DNA of 64,000 nt from Rhodovarius lipocyclicus. Its GTDB lineage: Bacteria > Pseudomonadota > Alphaproteobacteria > Acetobacterales > Acetobacteraceae. The DNA is taken from positions 28,232-92,231 of the forward strand of contig NZ_JAAABL010000009.1 in assembly GCF_009900765.1 (NCBI RefSeq), written 5' to 3'. The notes beneath the pieces were generated by a model. That model saw only the letters and a program-made list of their open reading frames with translations, was not told where the DNA came from and ran no database searches. The position numbers and the translations under genes are program-made. How positions within the stretch are numbered: position 1 is the stretch's first letter; every line of letters starts with the position of its first letter. Shown in pieces: positions 59,165 through 64,000 of the stretch.

Positions 59165-60784
59165 TTATTCCTCCCGACGGAACAACCTGTAGCCTTCGAA
59201 GGCGCTCGTTTCCCGGTAATGGCTGAAAGTCTCGGCGAACAGAGGGTGGCGGCTGAAATAGGCGATCAGGTCGAAGCGCCGCCCGCCGCAGCGCTGGATG
59301 CCCGCATTGTCCGCCACCAGCACGGCGGCCGGGGGGGTGCGGGCGAAATCCTCGGCCACGGTGCGATAGACGAAGAATTCGGTGCGGCTCATCTCCCACG
59401 GCTCCCGGTACTGGGCGCCGTTGCGCGGGCATTCCTGATAGACGCCCTGCAGCAGCCACAGCGTCATGGTGCGCAGGGTGGACTGCGCCTCGGTGTAGTT
59501 CAGCGCGGGATAGACCGGGAAGACATCGGGCGAGAGCACCAGCAGCCGTTCGCCCAGCGCGCTGTCCTGCAATTCGCGGGTGACGATGCCGGCGCGCGAC
59601 CAGGACCAAGTGATCTGGCGATAGGGCGCCTCGCTGCCCATCAGGTGGAAGAAGGACAGCACGGCGGCGGCCAGCACGGCGGCGCGCGGGGCCGCGGTTT
59701 CGGCGCGCGCCGGGGCCAGGGCCCGCCCGGCCCAATGCGCGGCCAGTATGGCCGCCAGCAGCCCGCCCAGCAGCTTCACCGGCAGCACGTGATAGGACCA
59801 GCCCTTTTTCTGCACCCAGGCCGACAGGAAGGTGCCCAGCGTGGCCAGCGCCACCACGCGGGCCAGCGGCGGCCCCCGCCAGAAGGCCAGCGGGCCCAGC
59901 ACGGCCAGCATCACCCAGGCGGGCATCAGGCGCTCGGTGAACAGCACCTGCCACCAGTTCAGCCCGCCGAGAGAGATGTAGTTGTCCCACACCAGCGGCA
60001 CGACATGGGCGAAATAGGCCGGGAACAGCAGCGGCAGGCTGAGCAGGTACAGCACCCACAGCCCGGCCATGATCCAGGGCCCGCTGTCCGCCGCCCAGCG
60101 CCGGGGGCCGAGGCAGCACAGCACCCACAGCTCCACCAGCCCGGGCACGGCCAGGAAATGCGGCTTGATGGCGAAGCCCACCGCCGCCAGCACCACCACC
60201 GGCAGCACCAGGCGCCGGGGCGGGCGCACCCCTTCGCCGCGCGCGGCCGCCAGCACCAGATAGGGCAGGCCCGCCAGCAGCATCAGGTGTTCGCGCTGGG
60301 CGAAGTCATAGCCGGCGCACAGCGCGGTCATGGCGATGGCGGCCATGGTGGCGGCGCGGGGCAGGGGGGGCAGGTCCAGCCAGGGCAGCAGCCGCCAGCA
60401 CAGCAGCAGGCTGCCGGCCATCAACGCCAGCACCAGCAGCAGCAGCGCCGCCACCGGGCCCATGGGCGTATAGGCCCCGATCGCCGCCGGGATCAGGTTC
60501 AGCACGAAGATCAGCGGCGGGTTCACGTCGATCAGGTCGGTGTACAGGCGCTCACCGGCCATCATCCGCTGGGCGAAGTTCAGCACCGCTGCCACATCGT
60601 GGTTCAGCGGCGGCAGCATGGCGCAGATCAGCCAGGGCAGCCCGGCCAGCACCACCAGCAGCAGGGCCAGCGGCCCGCGCGCGCCATCCGCCGCGCGCCC
60701 CGGCAGGGGGCGCCACTCGGGGCGCGGTGACTCCCCCTGGGGGGGGTCTAGCCGCAGGGAATGGGGCTTCTGGCTGGATGGCAT
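59165..60784 (-). CDS. GT-C type polytopic membrane glycosyltransferase
   Basis: 539 residues from the ATG at 60784. About ten membrane helices start near residue 40 (LALLLVVLAGLPWLICAMLPP). An acidic loop after the first helix (LPPLNHDVAAVLNFAQRMMAGERLYTDLIDVNPPLIF) holds the Asp expected of GT-C/GT39 enzymes that take sugars from lipid-phosphate donors. A periplasmic C-terminal domain of about 150 residues follows. It is divergent from a methyltransferase, GtrB-like and SMR gene run, making it the likely terminal transferase of a lipid-linked sugar system. Confidence 0.78.
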   Translation of the reverse strand: MPSSQKPHSLRLDPPQGESPRPEWRPLPGRAADGARGPLALLLVVLAGLPWLICAMLPPLNHDVAAVLNFAQRMMAGERLYTDLIDVNPPLIFVLNLIPAAIGAYTPMGPVAALLLLVLALMAGSLLLCWRLLPWLDLPPLPRAATMAAIAMTALCAGYDFAQREHLMLLAGLPYLVLAAARGEGVRPPRRLVLPVVVLAAVGFAIKPHFLAVPGLVELWVLCCLGPRRWAADSGPWIMAGLWVLYLLSLPLLFPAYFAHVVPLVWDNYISLGGLNWWQVLFTERLMPAWVMLAVLGPLAFWRGPPLARVVALATLGTFLSAWVQKKGWSYHVLPVKLLGGLLAAILAAHWAGRALAPARAETAAPRAAVLAAAVLSFFHLMGSEAPYRQITWSWSRAGIVTRELQDSALGERLLVLSPDVFPVYPALNYTEAQSTLRTMTLWLLQGVYQECPRNGAQYREPWEMSRTEFFVYRTVAEDFARTPPAAVLVADNAGIQRCGGRRFDLIAYFSRHPLFAETFSHYRETSAFEGYRLFRREE

Positions 60785-60897
60785 GGGCGTGATCGGGGCA
60801 AGTTTTGACCGGCCCTGCCCGCAGGGCAACCGGTTGTCTGACATGCCTGCCATGGTGGGGCCCGGCCATGGACTTGTTCCCGCCGTGATTGCCCGGC

Positions 60898-61656
60898 ATG
60901 AGCATCCCTGTGGAAGCTGTCGAATACGACCTGATGGACGCGGCCGAGGAGGCCATGTGGTGGTACCGGGCCATGCATGCGCAGGCGCTGGCCGCCTTTC
61001 GCGCGCATGCGCGCGGCGGCACCGCCCAGGCCCTGCCGGTGCTGGATGCCGGCTGCGGCACAGGGGGCTTCCTGCGCCGGGCGGGCGCCGCCCTGCCGGG
61101 CACGGCCATGGTGGGGCTGGAATACAACGCCCATGCCGCCCAGCGCGCCGCCCAGAAGGCGGGCGTGCAGGTCGCCACCGGCAGCGTGAACGCCATGCCG
61201 TATCATGACGCGCAGTTCGGCGGCATCTTCAGCCTGGACGTGCTGTGCCACGCGGGGGCGGAACCCGCCGCCATGCTGGCCGAATGCCGGCGCGTGCTGG
61301 CCCCGGGCGGCGTGCTGGTGATGAACCTGCCCGCGCTGCCCTGGCTGCGCTCGGCCCATGACGCGCGGGTGTTCACCGTGCGCCGCTACACCCGCGCCTC
61401 CATCACGGCGGAGCTGGAGGCGGCGGGCTTCACCGATGTGCGCGCCCGCTACTGGAACGCCCTGCTGCTGCCGCTGATGATCCTGCAGCGCAAGGTGCTG
61501 GCCGCGCGGGCCGACGCGCCGTCGGACGTCACCCAATTCCCGCCCTGGCTGGATGCCTGCCTGTTCGCCGCCACCCGCCTCGAGGCGGGGCTGATGCGGC
61601 TGGGGCTGCGCTTTCCCGCCGGCGGTTCCGTCATCGTCTCCGCGACCAGGCCCTGA
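60898..61656 (+). CDS. Class I SAM-dependent methyltransferase
   Basis: 252 residues from the ATG at 60898 (a TTG at 60889 is in frame). Motif I is VLDAGCGTGGFLRRAG, followed by GLEYNAHAAQRAAQKAG and FSLDVLCHAGAEPAAMLAECRRVLAPGGVLVMNLPA, the Methyltransf_11 pattern. The C-terminal third is family-specific. The substrate is unknown; by position it may methylate the sugar or lipid handled by the adjoining glycosyltransferases. It is 10 bp before the GT2 gene. Confidence 0.87.
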   Translation: MSIPVEAVEYDLMDAAEEAMWWYRAMHAQALAAFRAHARGGTAQALPVLDAGCGTGGFLRRAGAALPGTAMVGLEYNAHAAQRAAQKAGVQVATGSVNAMPYHDAQFGGIFSLDVLCHAGAEPAAMLAECRRVLAPGGVLVMNLPALPWLRSAHDARVFTVRRYTRASITAELEAAGFTDVRARYWNALLLPLMILQRKVLAARADAPSDVTQFPPWLDACLFAATRLEAGLMRLGLRFPAGGSVIVSATRP

Positions 61657-61666
61657 GGACCACCCC

Positions 61667-62629
61667 ATGGACCAGCCCATCACCCATCCCGTCGGCCTTT
61701 CGATCGTGGTGCCTGTCTATCGTGGCGCGGACACGGTGGGGCAGCTCGTCGCCGCCCTGTCGGCGCTGAAGCCCGAGGGCGGGATCGAGATCATCCTGGT
61801 GAACGACGGCAGCCCGGACAATTCCGGCGACGTGTGCCGCCAGCTGGCCGCCACCGCCACCGTGCCGCTGATCTACATCGAGCACGCGCGCAATTTCGGC
61901 GAGCACAACGCGGTCATGACCGGGCTGCGCCATGCCCGCGGCGCCTATGTGATCAACATGGACGACGACCTGCAGAACCCGCCCGAGGAGGTCATCAAGC
62001 TGTATGACCACGCCCGGCTGGGCGACTGGGACGTGGTCTACACCCGCTATGAGAAGAAGGAGCACGAGGGCTGGCGCAACCTCGGCTCCCAGTTCGCGAA
62101 CAAGGTGGCGGACTGGCTGCTGGACAAGCCGAAGGGGCTGTACCTGTCCTCCTTTCGGTGCATGTCCGCGCTGGTGGTGCGGGAAGTGACGAAGTACCGC
62201 GGCCCCTACCCGTATATCGACGGGCTGATCATGCAGGTGACGCAGCGCATCGACAGCATCGTGGTGGCGCATTACCCGCGCGCCGTGGGGCGGTCCAACT
62301 ACACCATGACGCGGCTGATCCGGCTGTGGATGAACCTGGCGACCAATTTCTCGGTCGCGCCGCTGCGCATGGCGGTGTTCGCGGGTGCCGGCATGGGCGT
62401 GCTGGGGCTGCTGCTGGCGGTGTTCGTGTTCATCGAGGCCCTGACGGGCGACACGCCCTCCGGCTGGGCGTCGTCGATGATGATGATGCTGCTGCTGTCG
62501 GGCGTGCAGTTCATGATCCTGGGCGTGCTGGGCGAATATGTGGGCCGGGCCTTCCTGTCGGCCAATGGCAAGCCGCAGGGGGTGGTGCGGCAGGTGTTGC
62601 CGCCCCGGATCGAGGGGAACCAATCATGA
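61667..62629 (+). CDS. GtrB/ArnC-like polyprenyl-phosphate glycosyltransferase (GT2)
   Basis: 320 residues. The GT2 domain has LSIVVPVYRGADTVGQLV, LVNDGSPDNSGDV, the FGEHNAVMTGLRHARGAYVINMDDDLQNPPEEV segment with the metal-binding Asp residues, and VGRSNYTMTRLIRLWMN. Two C-terminal membrane helices (MAVFAGAGMGVLGLLLAVFVFIEAL and MMMMLLLSGVQFMILGVLG) match GtrB/DPMS type I-II enzymes that load a sugar onto undecaprenyl phosphate. It overlaps the SMR gene by 4 bp. Confidence 0.92.
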   Translation: MDQPITHPVGLSIVVPVYRGADTVGQLVAALSALKPEGGIEIILVNDGSPDNSGDVCRQLAATATVPLIYIEHARNFGEHNAVMTGLRHARGAYVINMDDDLQNPPEEVIKLYDHARLGDWDVVYTRYEKKEHEGWRNLGSQFANKVADWLLDKPKGLYLSSFRCMSALVVREVTKYRGPYPYIDGLIMQVTQRIDSIVVAHYPRAVGRSNYTMTRLIRLWMNLATNFSVAPLRMAVFAGAGMGVLGLLLAVFVFIEALTGDTPSGWASSMMMMLLLSGVQFMILGVLGEYVGRAFLSANGKPQGVVRQVLPPRIEGNQS

Positions 62630-62964
62630 GCCTGCATTGGCTGGTGCTGGCGGCGGCCATCTCGGCCTCCCTGGCGGGGCAGGTGCTGCTGAAGGCGGGC
62701 ACGGGCGACGGCACGGGCAGCTTCTTCGCCCAGCTGTTCCGTTGGCAGACCATGGTGGGGCTCAGCGTCTATGGCGGGGCCGCGCTGCTGTACATCGTCG
62801 CCTTGCGGAAGATCCCGATGAGCGTGGCGCTGCCCTGCACGGCGGCCAGCTATATCGTCATCGCGGTGCTGGGCTGGTGGTTCTTCGGTGAGGGGCTGGG
62901 GCCGCAGAAACTGCTGGCGATCGGGCTGATCGGCGCGGGCGTGGTGGTGCTGGCCAGCGCCTGA
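62626..62964 (+). CDS. SMR/EamA-like small membrane protein, probable lipid-linked sugar flippase subunit
   Basis: 112 residues with four membrane helices (WLVLAAAISASLAGQVLLKAG, MVGLSVYGGAALLYIVALR, VALPCTAASYIVIAVLGWWFFGE, LLAIGLIGAGVVVLAS). It resembles ArnE/ArnF and EmrE-type SMR proteins. Directly coupled to a GtrB/ArnC-like gene by an ATGA overlap, it most likely flips the undecaprenyl-linked sugar rather than exporting drugs. It ends with a 4-helix unit only, so it should work as a dimer. Confidence 0.87.
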   Translation: MSLHWLVLAAAISASLAGQVLLKAGTGDGTGSFFAQLFRWQTMVGLSVYGGAALLYIVALRKIPMSVALPCTAASYIVIAVLGWWFFGEGLGPQKLLAIGLIGAGVVVLASA

Positions 62965-63053
62965 TGGCGCCCGGCCGGGGCGCCGAGCAGACGGTTTGTT
63001 AATTCTTTCCCTGCATCCTGCCGCTGTCGAGACAGTTGGCCGAGGGAAAGACG

Positions 63054-63770
63054 ATGTCCGTGACCGTTGCCGAGGTGCCCACGACAGCCGCGCCGCTGGC
63101 GCCGGATGTGGCCAGCCTGCCGGATTTCCGCCTGCCGGACCTGGCCCTGGGGCTGGATACCAGCCTGCGGCCCCCCCAGCCCTCGACCCCGCCCGAGATG
63201 CCGCCCGCCATGTCCGGCGCCGAGCAGGCGCTGCTGCGCGCGGCGGCCAGCGGTTCCCGCACCATGGTGGAATTCGGTTGCGGCGGCAGCACCGGCCTGT
63301 TGCTGGACGCGGCCGAAGGCCGTCTGCTCTCCGTCGATTCCGACCAGGCCTGGCTGGCCCGCGTGGCCCAGGAGGCGGCCGCCGCGCGCGCCCTGCGCCA
63401 GGGCCGCATGGTGCAATGGCACGCCGAGATCGGCCCGACCCGCGACTGGGGCTGGCCGCTGATGGCGCCCAGCGCCGATACCGGCTGGCGCTATTGGGGC
63501 GCGCCCTGGTTCAGCATGCCGCGGGCGGATTTCGTGCTGGTGGATGGCCGCTTCCGCATCGCCTGCGCCCTGTCCGCCCATGGGCGGCTGGATGTGGGCG
63601 GGCACCTGGCCATCCATGACTACTGGCCGCGCCGCGCCTATCAGGACGCGCTGGCGCCGTTCTTCGAGGTGGTGGGCTCCGCCGGGACGCTGGCGCTGAT
63701 GAAGCCCCGCCCCGCCCGGCCGGAGGATCTGCAGGCCGCCCTGGAATCCCACGCGGCCGATCCGCGCTAA
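63054..63770 (+). CDS. SAM-methyltransferase-fold protein of unknown function
   Basis: 238 residues from the ATG at 63054, with GAGGGAAAG at good spacing; a TTG at 63036 is in frame. The first 60 residues are Pro-rich and probably disordered. A Rossmann-like core begins at MVEFGCGGSTGLLLDAAEGRLLSVDSDQAWLARV, then DFVLVDGRFRIACALSAHGRLDVGGHLAIHDYWPR. The D-G-R-F-R segment and HDYW are seen in proteins annotated as methyltransferase-like in polysaccharide loci. The catalytic role is not established. It stands alone after the SMR gene, separated by 89 bp. Confidence 0.72.
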   Translation: MSVTVAEVPTTAAPLAPDVASLPDFRLPDLALGLDTSLRPPQPSTPPEMPPAMSGAEQALLRAAASGSRTMVEFGCGGSTGLLLDAAEGRLLSVDSDQAWLARVAQEAAAARALRQGRMVQWHAEIGPTRDWGWPLMAPSADTGWRYWGAPWFSMPRADFVLVDGRFRIACALSAHGRLDVGGHLAIHDYWPRRAYQDALAPFFEVVGSAGTLALMKPRPARPEDLQAALESHAADPR

Positions 63771-63865
63771 TCCCTTTCATCCAGGTCCGGCTGCCCACGG
63801 AAGCGCCGGGCCTTGGCCGCGTGCCCCCCAGCGGGTCACGGGTCGGCATGCGATATTTTTGCGGA

Positions 63866-64000
63866 GGGTCTCGACTAGCACGAGCGTCTGAAAGGTCGCT
63901 AATGCTATGAAAAGACTTGTGAACCGGTACGTCAAAAGTTCCAAACTTTCCGAGCCCCAGTTCCGGCTGTTCGCCAAGCTGTTCGCGGCCGATCTCACCG
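63866..64000 (+). mobile_element. Left end of an IS1595-like insertion sequence (runs off the window)
   Basis: The DNA becomes noticeably less GC-rich after about 63850. A probable terminal inverted repeat starts near GGGTCTCGACTAGCACGAGC (63866-63885), about 40 bp before the transposase start. The boundary is inferred; the right end and target-site duplication are outside the window. Confidence 0.5.
63907..64000 (+). CDS. IS1595-family transposase, N-terminal part (3' partial)
   Basis: 31 codons are visible from the ATG at 63907 and the frame is open to the window edge. The translation begins MKRLVNRYVKSSKLSEPQFR and continues LFAKLFAADLT. It matches the opening of IS1595-type transposases, in which R-Y-V-x-x-S-K-[LI]-S-E-x-[KQ]-F-R and LFAxDLT precede a helix-turn-helix. 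Codon use is less GC-biased than in neighbouring genes, consistent with acquired DNA. Confidence 0.6.
   Translation, partial: MKRLVNRYVKSSKLSEPQFRLFAKLFAADLT

Noticed and set aside
62626..62964. SMR-like gene as a multidrug exporter
   Set aside because: The 4-bp overlap with a GtrB/ArnC-like gene makes a lipid-linked sugar flippase role more likely.
63777..63998. 73-codon minus-strand frame at the right edge
   Set aside because: It is antisense to the transposase start and has no recognisable features.

Overview
The window is a very GC-rich chromosomal stretch (AT-rich patches stand out sharply) of an alphaproteobacterium, most likely an Acetobacteraceae member of the Roseomonas type. This is inferred from gene content: a bcsB-bcsC-bcsD cellulose operon, hopanoid genes hpnA/hpnB/hpnM/shc, a formate dehydrogenase cluster carrying the alphaproteobacterial DUF3305/DUF3306/DUF6352/DUF6505 set, ethanolamine ammonia-lyase without a microcompartment, and many GTG starts and 1-8 bp gene overlaps. 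There is no rRNA, CRISPR array or prophage. The only mobile element seen is the start of an IS1595-like transposase at the right edge.

Layout. 1-6.3 kb: cellulose export and assembly (bcsB partial, bcsC, bcsD). 6.3-11.4 kb: acetyltransferase, amidase, phytase-like secreted protein, Tat-exported solute-binding protein. 11.5-15.7 kb: alpha/beta hydrolase, an Rrf2/IscR-like regulator with a single cysteine, cysteine desulfurase, tannase-like esterase. 15.9-19.5 kb (minus): MmgE/PrpD protein, 2-hydroxyacid dehydrogenase and a split TPP-dependent 2-oxoacid decarboxylase. 19.6-22.1 kb: eutB-eutC-arfB. 22.1-23.3 kb: Fic protein with an operator-like upstream region. 23.3-28.5 kb: hopanoid genes. 28.5-31.7 kb: AGE-family epimerase, folD, yggT, tRNA-Ala(CGC), SH3 lipoprotein. 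31.8-34.3 kb: hrpB. 34.6-47.1 kb: formate dehydrogenase and maturation region. 47.2-50.1 kb: nitroreductase, NUDIX, NfeD, SPFH protein. 50.1-54.2 kb: a four-carbon sugar-acid (threonate/erythronate-type) operon. 54.3-60.8 kb: threonine aldolase-like enzyme, metallo-hydrolase, two DMT transporters, MaoC-like dehydratase, GT-C glycosyltransferase. 60.9-63.8 kb: methyltransferase, GtrB-like glycosyltransferase, SMR-type small transporter, SAM-fold protein. 63.87 kb to the end: transposase.

How the genes work together. The formate dehydrogenase region reads as one functional unit: an Fe-S protein transcribed away from a run of overlapping accessory genes, then a TorD-type chaperone, a small Tat protein, the Mo-enzyme (Cys in place of selenocysteine), the four-cluster beta subunit and the cytochrome b gamma subunit, closed by a strong terminator. 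The chaperone carries an N-terminal YdaS/Cro-type DNA-binding domain, and its promoter region holds a Fur-like box and two GTGCA palindromes, which suggests a chaperone that is also a regulator. The GT-C, GtrB-like and SMR genes form a plausible lipid-linked sugar transfer system. The permease, kinase, PdxA2-type dehydrogenase and DeoR regulator form a catabolic operon.

The most unusual non-coding signal is a dispersed palindromic repeat family. Three copies (about 15.75, 34.43 and 55.53 kb) each have an AT-rich core flanked by inverted arms. All lie between convergent genes, and their arm sequences differ in a base-pair-preserving way. A separate AT-rich block at 17.3 kb holds three consecutive hairpins.
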